DNA of 64,000 nucleotides. Source: Sva-07 sp963698565 (GTDB lineage: Bacteria; Actinomycetota; Acidimicrobiia; Acidimicrobiales; Ilumatobacteraceae). The translations under genes were made by a program, and so were the position numbers. The DNA lies in NCBI GenBank assembly GCA_963698565.1, contig CAVORH010000031.1:1-64000 (forward strand). Reading direction: 5' to 3'. Below the pieces are notes generated by a model, which worked only from the letters and a program-made list of their open reading frames with translations, was not told the DNA's origin and searched no databases. Of the stretch, positions 43,427 to 51,090 are shown piece by piece (position 1 is the first letter of the stretch; each line of letters starts with the position of its first letter).

Positions 43427-43516
43427 ATGGTGAACTCCGTGATCGAGATGATCGCCGGGGCAGTCCAGGTACCACGAGGGCTCCTCACCGTGGTCGAGCA
43501 TCGCGGCGACCTCTGA
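43427..43516 (+). CDS. 29-aa ORF with good ribosome site, possible gene fragment
   Basis: GAAGGAAG lies 8 nt before ATG 43427, a strong ribosome site. The peptide starts MVNSVIEMIAGAVQ, has a hydrophobic N-terminus, and then reads VPRGLLTVVEHRGDL before a stop. I do not recognise it. Next to a chimeric TetR, it may be the 5' stump of another truncated gene (the second half of a deletion scar) rather than a real microprotein. Confidence 0.25.
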   Translation: MVNSVIEMIAGAVQVPRGLLTVVEHRGDL

Positions 43517-43569
43517 ACGACATCCGGCGGTGTGACGCGTCAGGCCTGCGGCTCGCCGGACGACGAACC

Positions 43570-44202
43570 TCAGGCTGCGATCAGGTCGGCGGCGGTGAAG
43601 CCGGTGGAGAACCGGACGCACCACACGACGACGGTGTCGTAGACGGAGAGGTCGACGTCGGGCGGGATCTCGTAGTTCTGGTCGCCGACGTTGCCCCTGA
43701 GTTCACCGAGATCGACGAAGTCGTCGTCGAAGGTGCCCTGGTCGGCCATGGCATCACTGTTGACCAGGTACACGTTGAGGTCGGGGCCGTTGTCGGTCGA
43801 GAAGTCCTCGAAGCGGAGGAACCGCTGCTCGCTGCCGTCGTTCAGCACGAGCGCGGTGCCCTGGCCGCTGTAGCGACCGAGCGGGATGAACGATCCCTCC
43901 GCCAGCGCGACGACCTGCGGCGTGGGTGGAGCGGTGTCGGCCGGCGGCGTGCTCGCGGGGGGAACGGTCACCGGCGGCGCGCTCGCCGACGGCACCGTGG
44001 CCGACGCTTCGTCGGCCGGGTCGTCCGGGATGACGTCGGCGGCGACGACACCGGAGTCGAACACCGGGCCGGCGTCATCGACCTCGTCGTCGATGAAGAG
44101 CGTGTGGACGCCGAAGAATCCGAAAGCGACGTACGCGGCGCCGGCGATGGCGACCAGCGTCACCGGCAGCACGATCTTCAGGTGGGTGCGAATCCAACTC
44201 AT
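43570..44202 (-). CDS. DM13 domain-containing membrane protein
   Basis: A 210-aa protein with an N-terminal transmembrane anchor (HLKIVLPVTLVAIAGAAYVAFGFFGVH), then a Pro/Ala/Thr-rich linker (PPVTVPPASTPPADTAPPTP), then a C-terminal DM13 domain (residues about 105-210). DM13 features: GRYSGQGTALVLNDGSEQRFLRFEDFSTDNGPDLNVYL and VVVWCVRFSTGFTAADL, with the conserved cysteine. DM13 is thought to work in redox or electron transfer at the cell surface; direct proof is limited. ATG 44202 is preceded by TAGGTT at 44209-44214, suggesting a leaderless mRNA. Confidence 0.85.
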   Translation of the reverse strand: MSWIRTHLKIVLPVTLVAIAGAAYVAFGFFGVHTLFIDDEVDDAGPVFDSGVVAADVIPDDPADEASATVPSASAPPVTVPPASTPPADTAPPTPQVVALAEGSFIPLGRYSGQGTALVLNDGSEQRFLRFEDFSTDNGPDLNVYLVNSDAMADQGTFDDDFVDLGELRGNVGDQNYEIPPDVDLSVYDTVVVWCVRFSTGFTAADLIAA

Positions 44203-44208
44203 GCCGGC

Positions 44209-44214
44209 AACCTA
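44209..44214 (-). promoter_or_regulatory. Leaderless -10 box for the DM13 gene
   Basis: TAGGTT on the minus strand, 6 nt before ATG 44202. Confidence 0.45.
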
Positions 44215-44306
44215 GGTACCGGTCCGCATCGCCGGACGCGGGAATCCGATCGTTCCCGATCCGTTCACCGATCCGCAAGAACTGCTGTGACGCCGGGGGT
44301 CCGACT

Positions 44307-44337
44307 GTTACGCCGGGGGTCTGACCCCTGGCGTAAC
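44307..44337. terminator. Hairpin with GGGTCTGACCC core downstream of the MMPL gene
   Basis: GTTACGCCGGGGGTC (44307-44321) pairs with GACCCCTGGCGTAAC (44323-44337) with one mismatch. A 15-nt copy of the left arm region precedes it (44290-44304). The 25 bases from 44310 are identical to 63456-63480. It begins 3 nt past the MMPL stop, at a terminator-like position. Confidence 0.7.
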
Positions 44338-44340
44338 GGG

Positions 44341-46821
44341 TCAGGCGTCGATGAGTTGCTGGTCGCGTTCGGCCTGTTCGCGCTGCTCTTCCTCGTGGGC
44401 GAGGGCGATGGCACTGGTGTGCGTGCCGCCTTCGACGTTGAGGGTCGGCAGGATGCGATCGAGCCACTTCGGCAGCCACCAGTTCTTGGCACCGAGCAAC
44501 TCCATCGTCGCCGGCACCAGCAGCATGCGGACGAATGTCGCGTCGAGGAACACCGCTGACGCCAGTCCGAGGCCGAACATCTTGATGATGCGGTTGTCCT
44601 CCAGCACGAACCCGGAGAAGACGACGATCATGATCGCCGCCGCCGCGGTGATCACCCGGGCCGTCGCCGCGAGACCGTCGGCCACGGACCCCTTCGGGTC
44701 ACCGGTGCGGTCGAACTCCTCCTTCACCCGCGACAGCAGGAAGACCTCGTAGTCCATCGACAGTCCGAAGACGATCGCGAACATCATCATCGGCAGGAAC
44801 GGCTCGATCGGCCCACCGGCGGTGTTGAACAGCGATGCACCCCACCCCCAGCCGAACACGGCGACCACGATGCCGTAGGCGCCGCCGATCGAGAGCATGT
44901 TCATGATGACCGCCTTGAGCGGCACCAACACCGAACGGAACACCATCATCAGCAACAGGAACGACAGCGACAGCACGGCGATGAAGAAGATCGGAATCCG
45001 CTTCGCGAGATACGAACTGAAGTCGATGTTCGCCGCGACCGCGCCCGAGACGTTGACGACCACCTCGGTCCCGTCGGTGGCCGACGGGACGACGTCATTG
45101 CGCAGGTCGTTCACGAGGTTGGCGGTCGCTTCGTCCTGCGGACCGGTGGTGGGGGTCAGCCGGATGATCGCAGCCTGGGCGGTCGCCGGATCGCCGGTGT
45201 TCGGGAGCGGACCGACGACATCGGCGACTCCCTCGGTGGCCTGCAACGTGGCGGAGAGTTCGGCGAGCACCTGGAGGTCCTCGGGCGACGACACCTCTGC
45301 GGTCAGCAGCAGCGGCCCGTTGGTGCCGGGGCCGAAGGCCTCACTGGTGAGGTCGTAGGCAGCGCGCGTCGTGGTGCCCTCGGCGTAGTTGCTCTCGTCG
45401 GAGAACCCGAGCCGCAGACCCAGGACCGGTATCGACAACAGCAGCAGGAACAGCGTGGTGGCGATCGCGATCGGCCACGGGCGGTGCTGCACGAAGCGGC
45501 TCCACTTGTAGGCCAAGGTCTGGCGCAGCGGCTTCTCCTTGCGCGGCGGCAGCTCCTTGCGCAGCGGCGCAATGGCGAACGATGCGAGCATCACGATGAC
45601 GGCGAGCGGCAGGCCGATCAGCAACGGCTGGATGCTGAGCCCGACGCCGACCAGCGCCAGTGCCACCAACCCGGCCGCGATCACCCCGCGCCAGCGCGAC
45701 ACCTCGACCTTGCGCTGGGCGAAGCCGAGCAGCGCCGGGAGCAGCGTGACCGAAGCGATCATCGTGATCAGCACGGTGACCGCAGCACCGGTGGCCAGGC
45801 CGTTGATGAACGACAGACCCATGATGAACATGCCGAGCAGCGAGATCACGACGGTGAAGCCGGCGAACACGACGGCGCGTCCGGCGGTGTCGAGCGCCAC
45901 GACGGTCGACTGTTCGGGGTCGAGACCCGCCTTGAGCCCCTCGCGGTAGCGGGTGACGATGAACAGTGCGTAGTCGATGCCGACGCCGATGCCGATCATC
46001 GCGCCGAGGGTCACGGCGAAGTCGGGCACGGCGATCACGTTGGACAGCAAGGTGATCAGGCCGGCACCGATGCCGACGCCGAACAGCGCCACGCTGATCG
46101 GCAGGCCCATCGCCAGCACGGAACCGAACGACAGGATCAGGATGATGATCGCGAATCCGAGACCGATCAGTTCGGACTCCGGTGGCTCGAACTCGCCGAG
46201 CGCCTGGCCGCCGATCTCGACCTGGAGGCCCTCGATGTCGGTCGGCGCCAGGTCGGCGATCTCGGCCCCGATCTCGCCCGACTGGGTCTCACTGAGGTTC
46301 TCGGCGAGATCGACCTGGGCATAGGCGACCTGCCCGGCCAGCGGGCCCTCGGTGGCGGTCAGACCGAGCGCCGCACCAGCGGGCGAGTAGGGGCTGGTCA
46401 GCGTGACCCCCTCGATGGTGGCGACCTCGTCGAAGAGTTCGGTCATGGCGGCGACGACTTCGGGGTCGTCGACCCCCTGGTCGGCGCGGAAGATGATCGT
46501 TCCGGTGCGGCCACTGCCGGCGCCACCGAAGTACTGATCGAGCGTGTCGAACCCGCTCTTCGATTCCGAGTCGGGGATCGAGAAGGAACTGTCGCTCGAT
46601 GCGCCGATCGCGCCGACGAGCGCGAAGACGGTGACGAGTGTGACCACCCAGGCGCCGAGCACCAGCCAACGACGACGGAAGCCGAAGCGTCCCAGCTTGC
46701 CCCACGCCGAGTCGGGGACCTCGATGGGAGCGTGAGGGGTGCCGTGCGTCGGCTCGAGCGGTCGGTCGGCATCGAGGGGCTGACCCGACGCGCCCGCGGG
46801 GGGAGTGGACGTCATGTTCAT
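44341..46821 (-). CDS. MMPL/RND-family transporter
   Basis: An 826-aa exporter with two repeated halves, each having an extracytoplasmic domain flanked by helices (12 in total). GIGVGIDYALFIVTRYREGL and GLSMDYEVFLLSRVKEEFDRTGD are the conserved Asp-Tyr proton-relay motifs of the two halves. MMPL proteins in actinobacteria export lipids or drugs. The ATG 46821 was chosen because the operator-like palindrome starts 4 nt upstream, and the longer frame would read through it. The divergent TetR gene probably regulates it. Confidence 0.88.
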   Translation of the reverse strand: MNMTSTPPAGASGQPLDADRPLEPTHGTPHAPIEVPDSAWGKLGRFGFRRRWLVLGAWVVTLVTVFALVGAIGASSDSSFSIPDSESKSGFDTLDQYFGGAGSGRTGTIIFRADQGVDDPEVVAAMTELFDEVATIEGVTLTSPYSPAGAALGLTATEGPLAGQVAYAQVDLAENLSETQSGEIGAEIADLAPTDIEGLQVEIGGQALGEFEPPESELIGLGFAIIILILSFGSVLAMGLPISVALFGVGIGAGLITLLSNVIAVPDFAVTLGAMIGIGVGIDYALFIVTRYREGLKAGLDPEQSTVVALDTAGRAVVFAGFTVVISLLGMFIMGLSFINGLATGAAVTVLITMIASVTLLPALLGFAQRKVEVSRWRGVIAAGLVALALVGVGLSIQPLLIGLPLAVIVMLASFAIAPLRKELPPRKEKPLRQTLAYKWSRFVQHRPWPIAIATTLFLLLLSIPVLGLRLGFSDESNYAEGTTTRAAYDLTSEAFGPGTNGPLLLTAEVSSPEDLQVLAELSATLQATEGVADVVGPLPNTGDPATAQAAIIRLTPTTGPQDEATANLVNDLRNDVVPSATDGTEVVVNVSGAVAANIDFSSYLAKRIPIFFIAVLSLSFLLLMMVFRSVLVPLKAVIMNMLSIGGAYGIVVAVFGWGWGASLFNTAGGPIEPFLPMMMFAIVFGLSMDYEVFLLSRVKEEFDRTGDPKGSVADGLAATARVITAAAAIMIVVFSGFVLEDNRIIKMFGLGLASAVFLDATFVRMLLVPATMELLGAKNWWLPKWLDRILPTLNVEGGTHTSAIALAHEEEQREQAERDQQLIDA

Positions 46822-46824
46822 TGT

Positions 46825-46848
46825 TGGACATTCTGTCCAGTAGAATGT
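46825..46848. promoter_or_regulatory. Overlapping palindromes in the MMPL-TetR divergent region
   Basis: TGGACA-TTC-TGTCCA (46825-46839) and ACATTCT-N7-AGAATGT (46828-46848) overlap. They lie between two divergent genes, one encoding a TetR factor, which is the classic arrangement for autoregulation and repression of the exporter. Confidence 0.65.
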
Positions 46849-46904
46849 GCAATCACAAGCACACTCCCCATGACGTGTCCGACGACACACCGCTGAGCTG
46901 CCCG

Positions 46905-47504
46905 ATGACCACGACCAACATCTCCCTGCCCCGCTCCGACGATCCACGCGTCGAACGCACGCGGGCGGCGGTGGTCGAGGCGGCAGCCGAGTTGATGATG
47001 CACGACGGCCCGGGAGCGATCACCCACGTCAACGTGGCCGCTGCAGCAAACGTGAGCCGCACCACCGTCTACACCCACTGGCCGACGCGGGAAGACCTGC
47101 TTCGCGCAGCGATCGACTCGATCCGGCGACATCGTCCGCTCGTGACCGACTTGACGGGATCGCTCCGGACGGATCTCACCGCCGTGTTCGGACCGCTCGT
47201 GGCCGACCTCGTCGACGATCAACGCGCACCGATGATCGCCAACATGATGGAGCGGGCCCTCCACGACCCCGAGGTGATCGCGGTTCGCGACGAGTTCCTC
47301 ACCGAGTTCGGGACCGTGCTCGACCGGATCATCGAGACCGCGATCGCCGACGGCGAGCTCCGATCCGACGTCGACCCCGCACTGAGCACCGCGTCGCTCG
47401 TCGGGAGCTTCCTGTTCCTCCGCTTCATGTCGAGCGACGGTTTCGATGCCGACCTCGCCGATCAGGTGATCGACGACTTCATCCGCCACCACGCGCCACG
47501 CTGA
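46905..47504 (+). CDS. TetR/AcrR family transcriptional regulator
   Basis: A 199-aa TetR factor. The N-terminal helix-turn-helix reads ERTRAAVVEAAAELMMHDGPGAITHVNVAAAANVSRTTVYTHWPTREDLL. The remaining 140 residues form the all-helical ligand and dimer domain. ATG 46905 starts the conserved part; the frame is open back to 46821 but would run through the palindromes. It is divergent from the MMPL exporter and very likely represses it in response to a ligand. Confidence 0.87.
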   Translation: MTTTNISLPRSDDPRVERTRAAVVEAAAELMMHDGPGAITHVNVAAAANVSRTTVYTHWPTREDLLRAAIDSIRRHRPLVTDLTGSLRTDLTAVFGPLVADLVDDQRAPMIANMMERALHDPEVIAVRDEFLTEFGTVLDRIIETAIADGELRSDVDPALSTASLVGSFLFLRFMSSDGFDADLADQVIDDFIRHHAPR

Positions 47505-47520
47505 GCGAGACGGCCACCGA

Positions 47521-48279
47521 TCAGGCGTCGCGGCGAGCAATCAACTGCTCGACCGATGCGAGGTCGTAGGGGTGGCCGAGCATCACGATCAGATGGGTCG
47601 CCCCCGCCTCGAGGAACGCATCGACGTTGCCGACGTCCTCCGGTGAGATCGCCACCGTCCGCTCGATCTCCGAGGGATCGCGACCGATCTCGGCGCACCA
47701 GTTGTCGAGCACGGCGTTCTTGTGGGCGAACGTCTCCGGAGGGCCGAACGAGTTCCACGCGTCGGCGTGCTCGGCGGTGAGCTTCAGGGTGACCTTCTCG
47801 CCGGAGCCGCCCACGAGGATCGGGAGCTTGCCGATCGGGGCCGGGTTGAGCGAGGCGAGCCGCGCCTTCAGGCGGGGCAGGTCGTCGCCGAGCTTGCGGA
47901 GACGCCCGATCGCCGTGCCGAAGTCGTAGCCGTACTCGGCGTAGTCGCGTTCGAACCAGCCCGAGCCGATCCCGAGGTACATGCGCCCGCCGGAGACGTG
48001 ATCAGCGGTACGCGCCATGTCGGCGAGCAACTCCGGGTTGCGGTAGCTGTTGCAGGTGACGAGCATCCCGAGCTTGGCGCGCTCGGTGTCGGCGGCCATC
48101 GCGGTCAGCAGCGTCCACCCCTCGAAGTGCGCAGCCGCCGGATCGCCGTAGAGCGGGAAGAAGTGGTCCCATGTCCAGATCGAGTCGACGCCCACCGATT
48201 CGGCTCGTCGCCACGCGTCGCGGATCTCGACGTACGACGTCTGCTGAGGATGGAGTTGGACACCGACCTGGAAGCTCAT
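47521..48279 (-). CDS. LLM-class F420-dependent oxidoreductase
   Basis: A 252-aa luciferase-like protein. VGVQLHPQQTSYVEIRDAWRRAESVGVDSIWTWDHFFPL, then MARTADHVSGGRMYLGIGSGWFERDYAEYGYDFGTAIGRLRKL and LPILVGGSGEKVTLKLTAEHADAWNSFG are diagnostic of the group, which uses F420 or FMN. It is shorter than usual (about 300 aa), lacking some C-terminal barrel. GGAGG lies just before ATG 48279. It lies 13 bp past the KASIII gene on the same strand, so the two may be co-transcribed. Confidence 0.85.
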   Translation of the reverse strand: MSFQVGVQLHPQQTSYVEIRDAWRRAESVGVDSIWTWDHFFPLYGDPAAAHFEGWTLLTAMAADTERAKLGMLVTCNSYRNPELLADMARTADHVSGGRMYLGIGSGWFERDYAEYGYDFGTAIGRLRKLGDDLPRLKARLASLNPAPIGKLPILVGGSGEKVTLKLTAEHADAWNSFGPPETFAHKNAVLDNWCAEIGRDPSEIERTVAISPEDVGNVDAFLEAGATHLIVMLGHPYDLASVEQLIARRDA

Positions 48280-48292
48280 GGCCTCCAGTGTC

Positions 48293-49429
48293 TCATCGAC
48301 GACGAACGATCACACTGCCGACCGAGTACCCCGCTCCGAACGAACAGATCACGCCGACATCGCCCGCCGCGAGGTCGCTGCGGTGGAGGTGGAACGCGAT
48401 CACCGAACCGGCGGAGCTCGTGTTGGCGTACTCGTCGAGGATCACCGGCGCCTCGTCGTCGTCCGGTACTCGTCCGAGCACGCCCTTCGCGATCAGCTGG
48501 TTCATCTTGAGATTGGCCTGGTGCAACCAGAACCGGCGGACATCGTCGGCGTCGAGGTCGAGCGCGGCGAGGTGGGTCGAGATGTGCTCGGCGACCATCG
48601 GACACACCTCGCGGAAGACCATCTGGCCGTTCTGTCGGAACACCACCTCGTGCGGATCACGTTCGACGACCTCGGAAGCATTGAGGAACCCGAAGTCGTT
48701 GCGGATGTTGTTGGAGAACTTCGTCGCCAGCTTGGTCCCCAGCACCTCCCACGACGTCGACGCGACCGCATCGTCGGCGCGCTCCAGCACCAGCGCGGTG
48801 CATGCGTCGCCGAAGATGAAGTGGAAGTCACGCAGCTCGAAGTTGTTGTGCCCGGACGTGATCTCGGGATTGACCACCACGACGCAGTTCGCGCTGCCGT
48901 TGCGCAACGCATCGACCGCTGCCTGGATCGAGAACGTCGCCGATGAGCACGCGACGTTCATGTCGTACCCCCACCCGGACGCGCCGAGGGCGTCCTGGAT
49001 CTCGATCGCCACAGCGGGATAGGCGCGCTGCAGGTTCGAGCACCCGACGATCACCGCGTCGACATCGGACGGCGAGCGACCGGCCTGCGCCAGTGCCTCG
49101 TGGATGGCGGGCATCGACATCTCTGCCTGGATGCCGAGTTCGTCCTCGGAACGGGTCTCGAGCCGCGGACGCATCCGGGCCGGGTCGAGCACCCCGGACT
49201 TCTCCATCACGTACCGCGAGCGGATGCCCGACGCCTTCACGATGAACTCCTCGTCCGGCAGCGGCCGCTCGGCCAGCTCACCGGCGGCGATCTCCTCGGT
49301 GTGTTCGGCGTTCCACTTCAGCACCGACTCGGTGAGCGACGCCGCGAGCTCGGCGTTGCTGATCGACTCCGGTGGCGTGAACAGCCCCGTTCCCGTGATC
49401 GAGACGGCAGGCAGGTCGACGAATGGCAT
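48293..49429 (-). CDS. Beta-ketoacyl-ACP synthase III family protein
   Basis: A 378-aa thiolase-fold condensing enzyme. The catalytic triad is visible: Cys in NVACSSATFSIQ (about residue 160), His in FWLHQANLKMN (about 301) and Asn in EYANTSSAGSV (about 334). An inserted segment EEFIVKASGIRSRYVMEKSGVLDP is typical of the FabH-like group that includes P. aeruginosa PA3286, which accepts medium-chain acyl-CoA. Priming of a fatty acid or other lipid is likely. The start ATG 49429 has a leaderless box 7 nt upstream. The gene follows engB on the same strand. Confidence 0.87.
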   Translation of the reverse strand: MPFVDLPAVSITGTGLFTPPESISNAELAASLTESVLKWNAEHTEEIAAGELAERPLPDEEFIVKASGIRSRYVMEKSGVLDPARMRPRLETRSEDELGIQAEMSMPAIHEALAQAGRSPSDVDAVIVGCSNLQRAYPAVAIEIQDALGASGWGYDMNVACSSATFSIQAAVDALRNGSANCVVVVNPEITSGHNNFELRDFHFIFGDACTALVLERADDAVASTSWEVLGTKLATKFSNNIRNDFGFLNASEVVERDPHEVVFRQNGQMVFREVCPMVAEHISTHLAALDLDADDVRRFWLHQANLKMNQLIAKGVLGRVPDDDEAPVILDEYANTSSAGSVIAFHLHRSDLAAGDVGVICSFGAGYSVGSVIVRRR

Positions 49430-49436
49430 GCCGGCG

Positions 49437-49442
49437 ACGCTA
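49437..49442 (-). promoter_or_regulatory. Leaderless -10 box for the ketoacyl synthase gene
   Basis: TAGCGT on the minus strand, 7 nt before ATG 49429. It implies an own promoter even though engB lies only 19 bp upstream. Confidence 0.4.
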
Positions 49443-49448
49443 ACGAAC

Positions 49449-50042
49449 TCAGCCCACCCAGGTCCGCACGAGCGAACGCAGTGCGTCGATCCCGTCGCCC
49501 TTCGACGCACTCACCCACACGATGTCGCCCTGGTCGAGCTGGCAGCCCGCGGCGAGTTCCTTCTTGCGCGTCGCGCGCTTCGACGACTTCACCTTGTCGA
49601 ACTTCGTGGCGACGACGGTGTGCGGCACGCCGTGGTAGCGGAGCCAGTCGAGCATCCGGGCGTCGAGCGTGGTCGGTCCGATCGCTCCGTCGACCAGCAC
49701 GAACACCATCGACAGGTTGTCGCGATCGAGGAGGTACCCCTCGATCATCTCCGGCCAGTCCCGCTTGACGTTCTTGGCCGCCTTGGCGAAGCCGTAGCCG
49801 GGGAGATCGACCATCGTGCCCGGCTCCGGGCGGACGCTGGCGACCTCGAACAGGTTGATCAGCTGAGTACGGCCAGGGGTGTTGGACACTCGCGCCAACT
49901 GCTTGCGGTTGGCCAGCGCGTTGACCAGCGAGGACTTGCCGACGTTCGATCGTCCGACGAAGGCGACCTCGGCGGGTGATGGTGGCAACTGGTCGGCGCG
50001 GCTCGCCGACTGCAGGAAGGTCAGGCGCAACGGTCCGCTCAT
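49449..50042 (-). CDS. engB: Ribosome biogenesis GTPase YihA/YsxC (EngB)
   Basis: A 197-aa TRAFAC-class GTPase used in assembly of the large ribosomal subunit. G1 is FVGRSNVGKSSLVN, G2 lies in NTPGRTQLIN, G3 is MVDLPGYGFAKA, G4 is VATKFDKVKSS and G5 is WVSASKGDG. ATG 50042 follows a run of G residues that can serve as a ribosome site; an in-frame ATG at 50078 is the alternative. It is divergent from the lipoprotein gene. Confidence 0.92.
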   Translation of the reverse strand: MSGPLRLTFLQSASRADQLPPSPAEVAFVGRSNVGKSSLVNALANRKQLARVSNTPGRTQLINLFEVASVRPEPGTMVDLPGYGFAKAAKNVKRDWPEMIEGYLLDRDNLSMVFVLVDGAIGPTTLDARMLDWLRYHGVPHTVVATKFDKVKSSKRATRKKELAAGCQLDQGDIVWVSASKGDGIDALRSLVRTWVG

Positions 50043-50125
50043 CCCCCCAATCTTCCAGATGGACACGGGAGTTGACATTTCATCGCCGGCAACCTGGGCC
50101 TCTCGACCCCGTCGGCCCGCAGGAT

Positions 50126-50131
50126 TAGCCT
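50126..50131 (+). promoter_or_regulatory. Leaderless -10 box for the lipoprotein gene
   Basis: TAGCCT lies 6 nt before ATG 50138. Confidence 0.45.
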
Positions 50132-50137
50132 TCGAGC

Positions 50138-50776
50138 ATGACCGAACGTCGCATCCCCGTCACCCGCTTCGCTCTCGTCGTCGCTGCTGGCGCCACCGTG
50201 ATGCTCAGCGCGTGCAGCGACGCCGCCGAGACCGGCATCGAGCAGCTGATCGAGCAGCAGGGCGGAGGCAACGTCGACATCAACTCCGACGACGGCAGCT
50301 TCTCGATCCAGACCGAGGACGGCTCGATGACGGTCGACGACGAGGGCAACTTCGTCATCACCGACGAGAACGGCGAGACGATCACCGGCAATGCCGACGG
50401 CGAGGACGGCAGCTTCGCCGTCGAGAGCGAGGACGGCAGCTTCAGTTCCAGCTCGACGTCCGAGCTCCCTGACGACTGGCCCGCCGAGGTTCCCACGCCA
50501 GACGGACTCACGATCACCACGGCCACGTCGATGGATGCCACCGACGGGTCGGCGATCCAGCTGTCGGGAACCACCGACGACGCCGCGTCGTTCGTGGCCG
50601 GCTACACCGCCGAACTCGAGAACAGCGGCTTCACGGCACAGGCGGATGCCGTGTACGACGGCGAGGAGAACTGGGCCGCGGTGTACGAGAACGACGCGTA
50701 CACAGTGGTGTTGAACGTCGTCGCGTTCGGCGGCGAGACCCCGGTGGTGGGGCTCGGGGTCTTCTCGTCGCAGTGA
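50138..50776 (+). CDS. Putative lipoprotein with acidic DGSF repeats
   Basis: A 212-aa protein with a signal peptide and lipobox (VMLSAC, Cys at about residue 26), so it should be anchored outside the membrane. Residues about 40-105 form short, very acidic repeats of the kind DDGSFSIQTEDGSM, DDEGNFVI, EDGSFAVESEDGSFSS, suggesting a small beta-solenoid or calcium-binding stretch. The second half (DDWPAEVPTPDGLTITTATS onward) has alternating hydrophobic and polar residues like a beta-sandwich. I do not recognise a named family. Confidence 0.75.
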   Translation: MTERRIPVTRFALVVAAGATVMLSACSDAAETGIEQLIEQQGGGNVDINSDDGSFSIQTEDGSMTVDDEGNFVITDENGETITGNADGEDGSFAVESEDGSFSSSSTSELPDDWPAEVPTPDGLTITTATSMDATDGSAIQLSGTTDDAASFVAGYTAELENSGFTAQADAVYDGEENWAAVYENDAYTVVLNVVAFGGETPVVGLGVFSSQ

Positions 50777-50799
50777 CCGGCTGTCGCAGGTGGAACGGA

Positions 50800-51009
50800 T
50801 CAGCCGCTGACGAGTGACGCCAACGCCCAGATCGCGGCGACCAGGCCGATCGCGGAGAAGACGGCGCTGCGCAGCACCGGGGCGCGTTCGAGGTTCGAGT
50901 CGTCGAGTTGCTTCGCGGGTGGCTTGACGATCGCCAACAGGTTGCCGATGAACAACGCGCCACCGAATGCCAGGGTCAACCAGGCAAGGAGGTCTTCTCC
51001 CAGGAACAT
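50800..51009 (-). CDS. Small two-helix membrane protein, unknown
   Basis: A 69-aa protein with two hydrophobic helices (LLAWLTLAFGGALFIGNLLAIV and VFSAIGLVAAIWALASLVS) separated by a short charged loop KPPAKQLDDSNLE. The GTG/ATG context near 51009 has AGGAG-like sequence upstream. It looks like a real small membrane gene, but no function is recognised. It is convergent with the lipoprotein gene and divergent from trkH. Confidence 0.6.
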   Translation of the reverse strand: MFLGEDLLAWLTLAFGGALFIGNLLAIVKPPAKQLDDSNLERAPVLRSAVFSAIGLVAAIWALASLVSG

Positions 51010-51078
51010 CCCCCCAGGATGCCGTCACCTGTCCTCGCTCGCGCACCCAGGCTCACTTCGCTCGCGTGACGCTCCACC

Positions 51079-51084
51079 TATGCT
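51079..51084 (+). promoter_or_regulatory. Leaderless -10 box for trkH
   Basis: TATGCT lies 6 nt before GTG 51091, supporting that start. Confidence 0.45.
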
Positions 51085-51090
51085 CGGGCG

